From a virus, in the IMG/VR virus record IMGVR_UViG_3300037847_004773, positions 1-26,725 of that record: DNA of 26,725 nt; one strand, 5' to 3'. Of this stretch, positions 9,501 to 18,400 are shown piece by piece. Every line of letters begins with the position of its first letter. Within the stretch, counting starts at the first letter, position 1. The notes under the pieces were generated by a model, which worked only from the letters and a program-made list of their open reading frames with translations, made no database searches and was not told the DNA's origin. A program made the translations under genes and the position numbers.

Positions 9501-12500
9501 CTAACAGCTGAAAACATAATGTCAGCAATAGCTATCGGTGATTTTGTACAAATATACGATTATGTTGCTGGCGCTGCTGGTTCTGTAGCTTTAACTGCTA
9601 CTGATCAGTTTGGCAACAATAACGATCCTGCAGACGCAGCTGGAATACAAACACCTTTAACGCTTACTAAAGTAGAAGGTCCTGATTTACTAGGTTATTA
9701 TAAAGCAACGCTTTCTGGGGCTATAGCTTTTCATACAAATTCGTATTTAGGTACTATACACTTTATAAAGCCTGATGGATCAGCTATAGCTTTATCAGTG
9801 GCTTTTCCAAATGGTACAGGTAATTATAATAGTGTTACTGGCGCAGATAGTGATGGTGGTGATCTATTAAATACTCAAGTTTTATTTCACTGTAATACGA
9901 CTAATAATCAAGAAGGTTTAAATCCTAGTAGTGGTTTTGTAAGATTAGACTGGTATAATTGTTTTAACTTTGGTAACGGTGTTGAGTCAGATAGAATTAG
10001 AGACGACTTTAACGAAGTTCAATTAAATAATGGCGTTAGAGCATCTTCGACTTTTGATGACTATAGAGAAGATAGAAGAAGCCACGGTTTAATATTTTCT
10101 GGTTTATATAACTCTAACAGCTCTGTAAACGAGCTTAATCAATTTATACAAGCTTTACCTATTACTAAAGATATAAATCCTGAAAACGGTAGTATTCAAA
10201 AAATATTTTCAAGAAACACTGACATATTAGTATTTGCAGAAGATAAAGTATTGAAGATATTAGCAAATAAAGATGCTTTATTTAACGCTGGTGGTAACGC
10301 TAACTTAACTTCGTCAAGTTCTGTTCTTGGTCAAGCAATACCTTTTGCTGGAGATTATGGAATATCTCAAGATCCTTTGTCTTTTGCTTCAGATGAGTAT
10401 AGATGTTATTTTGCAGATAGACAGAGAGGTACTGTTATAAGATTATCAAGAGACGGTATAACGCCTATAAGTGCTATAGGTATGTCAGATTATTTTACAG
10501 ATACACTTTCTTTAACTTCTGCTTTAGTAGGATCTTATGACGATAGAAAACAAGAATATAATTTAACCATTCACTCAGGAGCAGAGTTGCTTTCAAGTCA
10601 ATCAAGATTTAAAGATGTTACAACTGTAAGCTATAGTGAAAACTCTAAAGGTTGGTCTAGTTTTAAAAGCTTTATACCTGAAAGAGGTATTAGCTTAAAT
10701 AATAACTACTATACATTTAGAAATGGTAGAATGTATATACATCATTACGATCAGCGCAGCAACGTTATTGCAGACAATAATCCTGATGGTACCGCTTTAA
10801 AATGTAATTTGTTTTACGGTGAGCAGTTTACTTCTTCTATAACACCCGTATTCAACGATGTGCCTAGTGCTGTTAAAAGCTTTACTACTTTAAATTACGG
10901 AGGTACTCAAGCTAGAGTTTTACCTGACATAACAGGTACACTTGCTGTTATAACAGGCGTTGACGTTAATCTTAGAACTTTACAATTTACAACAGCTTTT
11001 GACGTGCCTTTTGGTGCTACAATAAGTGGTACTAATATACCAGCTGGAACTACAGTTGTAACTACAGACAACGTAGCTACTGACGGCAACGAATATAATT
11101 TACAAGTTGGTATGTCTGCTGACGCTACTTCAAATATAGCGGCTGGTACTGTCATAACTTTTTACGATGAAGAGTGGTATAACAATATGCCAGCTCAAGT
11201 TAGTGGCGGTAGACCTGGTTGGTATGTAGAATCTATAAGTACAGATCTTCAAGATGGTCAAATAGCAGACTTCAGAAGAAAAGAAAGTAAATGGTTTAAC
11301 TTTATAAGAGGTACTAAAACAACTTGGACAAACGCTGTTGAAGTTAATAATACAATACATGCAGACGCTATTGGTAATATAGACTCGCAAGAGTTTTCTT
11401 TTCAAGGATTAGGAATGATGAACACTAGCAACGGTGATAGCGCTTCTTTAACTTCTGGATCTATTGATTCAACTTTTAGTGTTCAAGTGTCAGACACTAG
11501 CGATGTAGATACTCCTGGCGGAGTAAATCTATATAGTACAGATGTAGCTTTAATAACTGGTCTTTCTGGAACAGTGAGTACTACAGGTTTTATAACAATA
11601 ACGCCTGATTTAGGAGTATTTTTACAAGCTTCAGACTTTACAATTAGCGGTGGTACAGCTAATTCTGAAGGTAATTTTGTTAACGGTCAAAACGGAGTTA
11701 CACTGCCTAGCCAAATATCAAAAGTGACTTTTACTAATACAGCCACAGCGGATCAACTAGCACAAAGCTTTACTGGCAATACTATTAAGGCTACATTTAC
11801 TTTTTCAGGATTTACTATATCTGCAGATCAAGTTTTAACTATAGATATAGATTTAACAGAAGGCAGCGTATCTCAAACGGTTGGTATTCCAGTGATACAT
11901 AGGCAAGGCTTTAAAAACTCTCAGTATATTAATCAAAATCATACAATAACTTATGATACTTCTGCGCAGCCAAACATGACGCCTTCTACAAACATTACAG
12001 GCACGCCTAGATTTAGCTTCAACTCATCTACTAAAGTATTAAGTCATGCCGCGGGTCATGAGCAAGCGACGGCTAATTCAGCTGGATCGGTAACAGGTAC
12101 TACTCATGTTTTAACTTCAGACATAGCGTCTAGCTTGTTAGCTGGTAGTAACATAACTGATTCTCACAGTGCGTACTTTAATGGAGGAGGATTTATTGGT
12201 TTTGTTGACTCAGTTACAGATTTAGGATCTACTACTCAAGTACAGTTTGGAGCAAGTGTTACAGTACCTCAAAACAGTGTTATAGATTTTATAGATGGAA
12301 TATTGAACAACGCAGGTAATCCTCAAATAGGTACTTACAACGGGAGCATACAAATAGTACCAGGTGAAGCTACAGAATTTAAAAAGTTTGTTATAACTTG
12401 CGATAGTGGTTTTAAAATTACTAATTTTACTGTTTCACTAGACTCACAAGGATCAGATGTAACTAATAGTATGCTTAGTTTTACAACTGATGACACTGTA

Positions 12501-12629
12501 GATGGTAGTGGTAATGTGACAGCTAGAACCGCAACAGTTTTTATAAACATACCTGTTGACTCACCTTTATTGCAGTCAAACGGCTTAGGTGTTCACTTAT
12601 TTTACAGTTTAACAATAAACCCAATATAA
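6588..12629 (+). CDS. Giant tail protein: tube/propeller front, adhesin-like back
   Basis: A 2013-residue tail protein. The N-terminus (ELSRNFLKGRMNKDLDERVV, then PAGEYRDALNIEIS) is a signature I recall from tail tube or 'muzzle' proteins of marine and crAss-like podoviruses. Blade-like motifs follow: 'FLFFTDDKNEPKKIN' at 295-309, 'NFDNVPRVARAQ' at 683-694 with 'NRIIYGNYLQ' at 699-708, 'YEVGVVFKDKFGRETPVLTS', and 'SKGWSSFKSFIPE' at 1353-1365. Residues 898-909 form an EF-hand-like loop (D898, D900, N902, G903, I905, D909). From about 1390 the composition becomes Thr/Ser/Gly-rich and beta-repetitive to the end, like host-binding adhesins. So one chain probably serves both tail structure and receptor contact. 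There is no signal peptide and no frameshift. Domain assignment is from remembered patterns. Confidence 0.75.
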   Translation: MPELSRNFLKGRMNKDLDERVVPAGEYRDALNIEISTSDTDDVGAVENLSGNYRSDRIKFVKPDYDTAETVSGGDRFRFRNIADLSSTAETVGVVADPTTDKIYNFVANASDIDTSGSWPHTGIKSDAIIECETLDRGSGLRGFRQVVLCDVYQVQHACLNSSDSSTNKIIINSDSISGFKENLIGIEFGMEVDLIDADGVSRLSLVNPGADLPTVKTFDFGTSVDPSINIEISHNIENVALAISTFGTLVWKFTKPRFLNFNSSTQLPTTNGGSDNTATPIDNAIYGIDVFDGFLFFTDDKNEPKKINIERFKKGGILGTKETHSIFYTTRLLRPLDSSQTIFAAGNNNGNFSSPFTTIAQHHSNRPVLVEEEHITVIKRQPTRPPTVEAFATPQAGGTSTLYTNVDVTSINLSSYVEGDAVTIQMPATTLFNPGDLISLIGVSGNTDAAIQLIVNAVPPNTLTATSFDCTVFRTDLDGSDLTAGTTPGEQVIADASTTWHATLGNRPGTVNTQAIYVDKFPRFAYRWKYVDGEYSTISPFTKPIFIPGTYNFNTSTDGDNDAEAYNTGMENTIQTIRLKDFLPAEAPKDVVEVELLQALSNSNSIYSIKNFKVTDFYLENSQAFTPVRIRSEHAGTGSFGHQGSGQIGTHQNPGALNNIGVFDITEDLFGSVIEENQLLRNFDNVPRVARAQAVSANRIIYGNYLQSYNIETTNRRSIDVQIDLALKYLPTETVPTAFPLGTTESLKSNRTYEVGVVFKDKFGRETPVLTSKDSSIAVPNVYAPATIKLEASMRNVLPTWVDSYKFYIKETSNEYYNLALYKAYNASEHQTNGEAWLLFNSADSSKVQEGDTLILKKDHSGVSYGDSVNGFAPAEYRVLAKSSTAPTLAKQINGADADTNGSISAADRDGKFFVKVTNDTTLQARLLTDFSGDNDKIGSSTTPAIFETKPDPDLNLNIWYEASRSYPAKLTAENIMSAIAIGDFVQIYDYVAGAAGSVALTATDQFGNNNDPADAAGIQTPLTLTKVEGPDLLGYYKATLSGAIAFHTNSYLGTIHFIKPDGSAIALSVAFPNGTGNYNSVTGADSDGGDLLNTQVLFHCNTTNNQEGLNPSSGFVRLDWYNCFNFGNGVESDRIRDDFNEVQLNNGVRASSTFDDYREDRRSHGLIFSGLYNSNSSVNELNQFIQALPITKDINPENGSIQKIFSRNTDILVFAEDKVLKILANKDALFNAGGNANLTSSSSVLGQAIPFAGDYGISQDPLSFASDEYRCYFADRQRGTVIRLSRDGITPISAIGMSDYFTDTLSLTSALVGSYDDRKQEYNLTIHSGAELLSSQSRFKDVTTVSYSENSKGWSSFKSFIPERGISLNNNYYTFRNGRMYIHHYDQRSNVIADNNPDGTALKCNLFYGEQFTSSITPVFNDVPSAVKSFTTLNYGGTQARVLPDITGTLAVITGVDVNLRTLQFTTAFDVPFGATISGTNIPAGTTVVTTDNVATDGNEYNLQVGMSADATSNIAAGTVITFYDEEWYNNMPAQVSGGRPGWYVESISTDLQDGQIADFRRKESKWFNFIRGTKTTWTNAVEVNNTIHADAIGNIDSQEFSFQGLGMMNTSNGDSASLTSGSIDSTFSVQVSDTSDVDTPGGVNLYSTDVALITGLSGTVSTTGFITITPDLGVFLQASDFTISGGTANSEGNFVNGQNGVTLPSQISKVTFTNTATADQLAQSFTGNTIKATFTFSGFTISADQVLTIDIDLTEGSVSQTVGIPVIHRQGFKNSQYINQNHTITYDTSAQPNMTPSTNITGTPRFSFNSSTKVLSHAAGHEQATANSAGSVTGTTHVLTSDIASSLLAGSNITDSHSAYFNGGGFIGFVDSVTDLGSTTQVQFGASVTVPQNSVIDFIDGILNNAGNPQIGTYNGSIQIVPGEATEFKKFVITCDSGFKITNFTVSLDSQGSDVTNSMLSFTTDDTVDGSGNVTARTATVFINIPVDSPLLQSNGLGVHLFYSLTINPI

Positions 12630-12630
12630 C

Positions 12631-13002
12631 ATGGCATTAGGACAACTAACATTAACATTACAATTTGTTGCTAACGTTTCAGTTCAGCCTGGCGACATTA
12701 TGTATTATTCAGATACATCAACAATAGGTAATGATACCCACGTATTAAGCGCTAACGATATATACATGATGGGTGAAATATTAACTATAACAAGAAACGC
12801 CACTAACACAGTTTTTACTTTGGACTACGACTTGAGTGTGCCGCTGCCAACTACAGGCGCTTTCTTTTCATTTTCAAAAGACAACTTAGCAAACTGTTCG
12901 TCGCTATTAGGTTATTATATGGAAGTTAAATTTGTTAACAACTCTACTAAAAAAGCTGAGTTGTTTTCAGCAGGCACAGAGATGAGCGTAAGCAGTAAAT
13001 AG
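12631..13002 (+). CDS. Small conserved virion-associated hypothetical
   Basis: A 123-residue beta-rich protein. It starts MALGQLTLTLQFVANVSVQP and ends 'GYYMEVKFVNNSTKKAELF' plus 'SAGTEMSVSSK'. I recall the ending (Y-x-EV-x-x-x-N-x-S-x-x-KAELF, then a Ser-Ser-Lys terminus) from small uncharacterised proteins that accompany this type of tail gene in marine phages. It starts one base after the 2013-residue tail gene's stop, so it is almost certainly co-translated with it. A role as a small tail or head accessory protein is inferred from position. No signal peptide, membrane segment or catalytic motif is visible. Confidence 0.75.
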   Translation: MALGQLTLTLQFVANVSVQPGDIMYYSDTSTIGNDTHVLSANDIYMMGEILTITRNATNTVFTLDYDLSVPLPTTGAFFSFSKDNLANCSSLLGYYMEVKFVNNSTKKAELFSAGTEMSVSSK

Positions 13003-13039
13003 ACATGTATAAGTGTAATTATATTAAGATCAGAATATT

Positions 13040-13666
13040 ATGGCAAAAAAGACACCAATAAAATTTATAGACGGCATCGTCCAAATGGGCGTAGCTTTAT
13101 ACAATAAGAAAGCATTAAAAGCCGCTCAAAAAGAAGCAAGAGATAATCTAAGAGAAGAAATGGATGCTTTTAGATCATTAGATACTAGTAATCCATACGC
13201 TGATTTAGAAAATGCTTACGAAGACTTGACAGTTAACACTCAAGAAGCAGAGTTTCAAAGAGACACCGCTCAGCAAAGTCAAGCAAATATATTAGCTAGT
13301 TTAAGAGGAGCGGCTGGATCTAGTGGTATTGGAAGTTTAGCACAAACGCTAGCTAATCAAGCAAGCATAGATGCTAGAAGATCTTCTGCTAGTATAGGTG
13401 CTCAAGAAGCTCAAAACCAAAGGTTAGCAGCTCAAGGTGCAGCTAGTGTTCAAAGTCAAAAAGCTTACGGTCAATATTTATCTCAACAAATGGAAATAGA
13501 CAAACAGTCTACACTAACTGGTATTGCTCAAACTGAAATGCAACAAGCAAACGCTAATAGACAGGCTAATCAAGAAATGTTCATGGAAGGTCTTGGGACT
13601 GTTGCTAATGCGGCTATTGGTATGCCTTACAAAGGTGGCGTTGGTAAACCAAAGAAAAAATTATAA
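13040..13666 (+). CDS. Putative internal virion / ejection protein
   Basis: A 208-residue protein, mostly helical and rich in Ala, Gln and Ser (about residues 15-185), with a charged coiled-coil pattern and a basic end (GKPKKKL). Two weakly hydrophobic stretches flank the helix: residues about 8-21 (KFIDGIVQMGVALYN) and about 178-197 (MFMEGLGTVANAAIGMPYKG). This size and composition match small internal core or ejection proteins such as T7 gp14 or P22 gp7, which form part of the channel for DNA entry. The position just before two large putative cargo proteins agrees. Sequence similarity to those proteins is not claimed; this is compositional and positional inference. A 37-base A/T-rich gap precedes it, with no clear promoter. 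Confidence 0.6.
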   Translation: MAKKTPIKFIDGIVQMGVALYNKKALKAAQKEARDNLREEMDAFRSLDTSNPYADLENAYEDLTVNTQEAEFQRDTAQQSQANILASLRGAAGSSGIGSLAQTLANQASIDARRSSASIGAQEAQNQRLAAQGAASVQSQKAYGQYLSQQMEIDKQSTLTGIAQTEMQQANANRQANQEMFMEGLGTVANAAIGMPYKGGVGKPKKKL

Positions 13667-13668
13667 GT

Positions 13669-15441
13669 ATGAAAGAATCACCAAATAAACAAAGTAATAG
13701 TATACTTATAAAAGGCGCGGCTACTGGAGGTAGAAAAGGATCTGCTAGTAGAACTGTACCTTTAGGTGGGGCTGAAGCTGTAGACGCTTTTAAAAAAGCT
13801 TTTAATAGAGGCTCAGGTAGAGGCACAACGGCTAAAACAAACAACACCACTAAAAGTAATAAATCTCAACCACAAGCCAAAAGTAGTGGTAGAAGAAAAT
13901 TTAGAGACACTAAAATAGGTCAACTTTTTACTAGAAACAAAAACAAAGTTGATACAGGTGTTAGTGCAGGTAGTGCGGATAAAAGTGATTTAAAGTTAAT
14001 TCCTGTTACAGGTATAACGACAGAAGAAAGCCGCGATCTTTACAATGCTACTATAGCTTACAGAGATAAGCTAGCTAAAGACGGCGTGCTAAATAGTAAA
14101 GAGCGAAGAATAGCAATTAGAAGATATGCTAATAAACTTAGAGAAGAGCTTAATAAAAGTAAAGCTGATAAAAAAGCTCAATACATAAAAGATAACAATT
14201 TAAATGTTTCAGAGTCTCCTTCAAAGATGAGATCACCAATGAAACAAGATGAAAACTTAATAAAAGGCGCTGCTACTAATGTAGGAAGAAGAGCTGACGG
14301 AACATATTTTATAGGTGGTAGTAGAAGCGGTCAATTTAGTAAAGATCTAGCTCTTGGGCCAGATTCTGTTAGAGCTTTTACAAAAGCTTTTAATAGTGAA
14401 AAAGAAAGAAAAAAGAGAGTAGAAAAAGAAATAAAAAACTTTGATCCTGTAGCTAACAAGCAAGGTTTAAATAGTTTTAAAAACGGAAGCATGCAATGCG
14501 CTGACTTCTCTATGAACAATAAAGAAAAAATGTTTATAGCTCAAAACAGGCAAGGAAGAAATAAATCTTTTATGGGGCTTGGAGCATTTAAATCACCCTT
14601 TACTCAAAAAGAAGACACTGTTTTAAAGCCTGATAAAGCAAAAAGTTTTAAGCAAGAAAAAGAAGAAATAAATGGTAGAATGAAAAGACTTGCTAGTGAA
14701 GTTAGAAACTTGCAAGGCGAAAAAGAAATGTGGATTGAGCTTTCAGGTGGTGATACAGAAGGAAGATCTTATTACTCTGCAGGATCTAATAGACATTACA
14801 AAGCAGCGCTAGATGATGTTATGACGAAATCAGCTGATACTAAAGTTAAAAAAGATGGTAGTGTTGTTTTTCAAATAGAAGTTGAAGATGCTAGTGTTTT
14901 TCCAGAAAATTTAAGATATGGCGCTAATAAAATAGAGGCTAGCGTAGATGACTTAAACGAGAAAGTATATTTAGAAGACAGTAAAGGATTTTTAGATTTT
15001 AGTAGATTTAAAAAAGATGCATTAATGAAAACTTCTCAAGGCATGCAGTTTGACGAACAAGGTGTAAGAGGTGTAGTTAATAATTTATTAGGCGATAGAA
15101 TAAACTTTTCAGAGCCTAAACTAATGTCTTGGGCTACTGACGATGCTAATAGAGATGGTAGTTCGTTTATGGCTGATTATTTAGAAGTTTTTCCAAATCA
15201 AAAGTTTTTATTTGATGGTAGCTTTGACTTGCAAACTGTTGTAGAAACTGATGAAAAAGTTACAACTGTAGGTGATCTTTTAAGACAAGAAATAGTAGAA
15301 TACAACGTAGAAAAACTAAGACGTAATCATAATGCAATAGCTCAATCAAAAGAGTTAAACAACATAAGTAGACCAAGATATACATTTGACAATGTTGTGT
15401 CTGGAGAAAAAGCAAATATGATCACTGGTTACGAATCATAA
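13669..15441 (+). CDS. Basic virion protein with duplicated LIKGAAT segment
   Basis: A 590-residue protein of unknown function. The N-terminal half is basic, Ser/Lys/Arg/Gly-rich and probably disordered. It contains two copies of a segment beginning LIKGAAT and ending AFxKAFN: residues 13-46 and 197-242. Each copy follows an SPxK tetrapeptide (SPNK at 4-7; SPSK at 183-186 and SPMK at 189-192). The C-terminal half (about 310-590) looks folded. It has a coiled-coil stretch (KSFKQEKEEINGRMKRLASE) and a segment 'DGSSFMADYLEVFPNQKF' that I recall from uncharacterised marine phage proteins. The gene sits between an ejection-like protein and the giant protein, 2 bases after the former's stop, so internal virion cargo or DNA binding is plausible. 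No enzyme motif was found. Confidence 0.65.
   Translation: MKESPNKQSNSILIKGAATGGRKGSASRTVPLGGAEAVDAFKKAFNRGSGRGTTAKTNNTTKSNKSQPQAKSSGRRKFRDTKIGQLFTRNKNKVDTGVSAGSADKSDLKLIPVTGITTEESRDLYNATIAYRDKLAKDGVLNSKERRIAIRRYANKLREELNKSKADKKAQYIKDNNLNVSESPSKMRSPMKQDENLIKGAATNVGRRADGTYFIGGSRSGQFSKDLALGPDSVRAFTKAFNSEKERKKRVEKEIKNFDPVANKQGLNSFKNGSMQCADFSMNNKEKMFIAQNRQGRNKSFMGLGAFKSPFTQKEDTVLKPDKAKSFKQEKEEINGRMKRLASEVRNLQGEKEMWIELSGGDTEGRSYYSAGSNRHYKAALDDVMTKSADTKVKKDGSVVFQIEVEDASVFPENLRYGANKIEASVDDLNEKVYLEDSKGFLDFSRFKKDALMKTSQGMQFDEQGVRGVVNNLLGDRINFSEPKLMSWATDDANRDGSSFMADYLEVFPNQKFLFDGSFDLQTVVETDEKVTTVGDLLRQEIVEYNVEKLRRNHNAIAQSKELNNISRPRYTFDNVVSGEKANMITGYES
13705..13806 (+). repeat. Internal protein repeat, copy 1 (LIKGAAT...AFN)
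   Basis: This encodes residues 13-46 of the 590-residue protein. It shares LIKGAAT, a Gly-Arg pair, a Gly-rich centre and the closing V-x-A-F-x-K-A-F-N with copy 2. Confidence 0.75.
14257..14394 (+). repeat. Internal protein repeat, copy 2 (LIKGAAT...AFN)
   Basis: This encodes residues 197-242 of the 590-residue protein. It is longer than copy 1 by 12 residues in the Gly-rich centre. At DNA level the start is close to copy 1 (ataaaaggcgc-gctact), while the rest has diverged, indicating an old duplication. Confidence 0.75.
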
Positions 15442-15452
15442 AATAAAATTAT

Positions 15453-18400
15453 ATGCCAATTTACAGACTTTCAGACGGAAGAGAGGCTAATGTAGGCCCA
15501 GAAAATGAATCTAGATTTTTAGAAGACTTCGCTGACTTTAATCCAGAAGTAATAGAAGAAGATGTTGCTACTGACGTAGATGTTGAAGAAGTAACTGTTG
15601 AAGACGAAAAAAAAGATCCAGCCATTACCCCAATGGGTGCAGGTGTAGTGGCACCAGACGATATGGCATCCAACTTGGAAGAAGTTTCTTTGGATTTACC
15701 AGAAGTTGAAGAAGATAAAATAGAAGATACAGATATATTTTCATATTCTACTGTAGAAAACAAAGTTATATCAGCTGAAAATAATTCTAATAGAGAAAAA
15801 GAAAAACAAAAGTTTTTAGACGAAACGCAAGACATCGATATTGATGATGACGAAAAAGATGCTCTGTATGATCAAATGGAGCATCAAAACTTTATAGACG
15901 ACGAAGAAGCATTTAAACAAAAGTCGCAAAATAGAGTTGATAGATTTTTTCAAAACGCTGATGAGTATTTAAGAAAAGCTTTAATTAAATCAGGTAACGC
16001 AAACTCATACCTATCTATAAAACAAGCTCTTGACGCTAAAATATTACCTTACGTTGATCCATTTATAGCTTATGAAACAGAAGATGGAGAAATATTTATC
16101 TCTGCTGCAACTACCACAAAAATAGGGCCTGACGAATATTTTACTAGACCTGAAGAAGATCAAGCTAGATTTATATCAATATATGATTATGCTAAGAAAA
16201 TGGCAACTACGTTTTCTGACATGATAAATTATGCGAGTAATGCTTGGGACGACGCCGCTACTTTTCAAGGTGGTTTAACCTTGAGAGATGAAGGTGATGA
16301 AATGAGTCAAGAAGATTTTGAAAAATATAAAAAAGCAATAGAAGAGGCTGAAAATAATCCTCTTCCGCCAAGTGTTTTAAGATTTCAAGCTGTTATTGAA
16401 AGTGAAGAAAACAGTTTTAAAGGTTTTTTTAAGGCCTTGATAGATCAACCTACCGCAGCCGCTCCTTATGTAGCTAATTTATTAACTTTATTAGGCGGTG
16501 CTTATTTGCAAAGCGAAGACATAGCAGGACCTGTAACCGGCGCTGCTGCCGCTGAATATACTCGTGGATTTGTTTCAACCCCTGGAGATGTTAGAGTTAA
16601 ATTGTTAGCTGGTATACCTTACGGTGTTAGAGGTGGTATGGCTACGTTGTCTAGTAAAGTTGCTGGAGCTTCTAAGTTTAACGAGATATTAAGATCAGAG
16701 TTTGCTCCAGGCGGACTGATGGAAGGTCAAGACTTTAACTTTCAAAACGTAATGTCTCTTGTAGAAAGCGAAGACTGGTTGAAAAGAGCTCGTGTAAAAT
16801 CTAAAACCTACGGATTAAGTATAGGTGCTGTGGATTATTTTACCGGTGGTCTTACAGGTAAAGTTGTTAAAAAATATAGTGCTGCTGGTAAAATTAAAAC
16901 AGCTACTATAGCAGGTTCTGCAGTTGAAGGTACTGGTGGTGCTTTTGGTGAGCTTTTAGGTCAAGTGCTTGAAGGATCTATTGGTTATGATGAAGAGCTT
17001 GGAGTTTATACGCAAGACGGTCACCCACTACACGTAAACGAGATTGGGGAAATGGGTTATCTAGTATATGATGAGCCTAATTATCTAGATGAAGGACAAA
17101 CACCTTATATTGAAGTTGGTATAAAGATACCAAACACTTTCGGTGTGTTTGGTGATAATTTAAGGTTTAGACCTGCAGATGGTCTAAAAAATATAAATGG
17201 AGGAGAAATAGCTATGGAGTTGGTGTTTGGCCCTGCTGCTGGTGCACCAAACGTAGCTGCAGCTTTAGTTAGTAAGCATGGCTTTACATATAAAGGCAAA
17301 ACATACAACGCTGCTCAAATACCAGAGTTAATAAAAACTTTAAAGTCTTCAGAAGCTATGGACATGGCTTACAATATGGAATTTACTAGTAAGATGCCTG
17401 CTTCATGGGCAAACAATATTCGAAAGCAATTATATATAAAGGGCATAGAAGGTGGCGTTAGTAGTAAAATAACTAATCCTGAAACTAGAAAACAAGTTGC
17501 TAAAGTTGAATTTGAAATACAAAAATTAAGACAAAAAGTAAAGCAAGATGGTTTAGAGTCTGATAAAATAGAGTTAAAAGAAAAAGAAAATGAGCTTGTT
17601 AATTTATATCAAGAAGGAGTACAAGGCGCAGACAGAGTAATATCACCTAAAGTAGAGGCAGAATTAGAAGAAGAAAGACTAGCTGTTGATAGAGTTATTA
17701 CTAAAAATCGAGTTGATAGATCTATTGAGTTTGCTAAAAACTCTGGTTTAAAACCAGCTGAAAATGTTATTGTTTTACCTGGAAATGAAGCTATCGACGC
17801 GATAGCTGAAGCTATAGCTGAAACAAAAGGTATTACCAAGCAAAAAGCTATGGCCGAAGCTGAAAAAACAGTAGGCCAAGTTTTTGGTGATAAAATGATA
17901 ATAAACTATGATAAAGCTGTTGAAGATAAAGCTATAACTATAGGTGAGCATGAGGTTGGTCACTGGGTGTTAGATGAAATCGGTATTGATGACACACGTA
18001 TGAAAAGTATTGTGAAAAAATTTAAAAGCGTGTTGTCACAATCTGCTTTACGAAAATTAGAGGCAGAGTATAATTCTAGATATGCTAAAGACGGCGATAC
18101 AGTGTCTGCGCAAGAGTGGTTTACTGTTTTTATTGATCTAGTTGGTCAAGGTAAAATAGATCTTGACGATGCTAATCCTAGTGATTGGCAAACTATAGCT
18201 AACGAAGATATAGGTCAAATATTTACAGAGACTGGTTTAAAAGGCTATAGATTTGACACAGGTAATCAAGCTTATGAGTTTATAGCTGCATATTGGAAAA
18301 AAGCACAAACAGGTAGATTAAGAGAAGGAAAATTTTCATCTAAGCTAGGTTTATTTAAGCCTAGAGCAAAAGTGCAGTCTACAGATAAAGAAAAGAAGTT

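Noticed and set aside
13019-13034. 'attaagatcag' before the 208-residue gene also occurs at the window's left edge
   Set aside because: The left copy is within portal coding sequence and the match is 11 bases in A/T-rich DNA; likely coincidence.
15461-15835. 124-codon reverse-strand frame opposite the giant gene's N-terminus
   Set aside because: It lies opposite an acidic coding region and is Ser-rich (antisense of Glu/Asp/Val codons); no independent start context or family resemblance.
17199-17216. GGAGGAG followed 8 bases later by an in-frame ATG inside the giant gene (residue 588)
   Set aside because: It could make a shorter product, but real starts in this window do not use Shine-Dalgarno sites, so it is probably chance in a Gly-Gly-Glu codon run.
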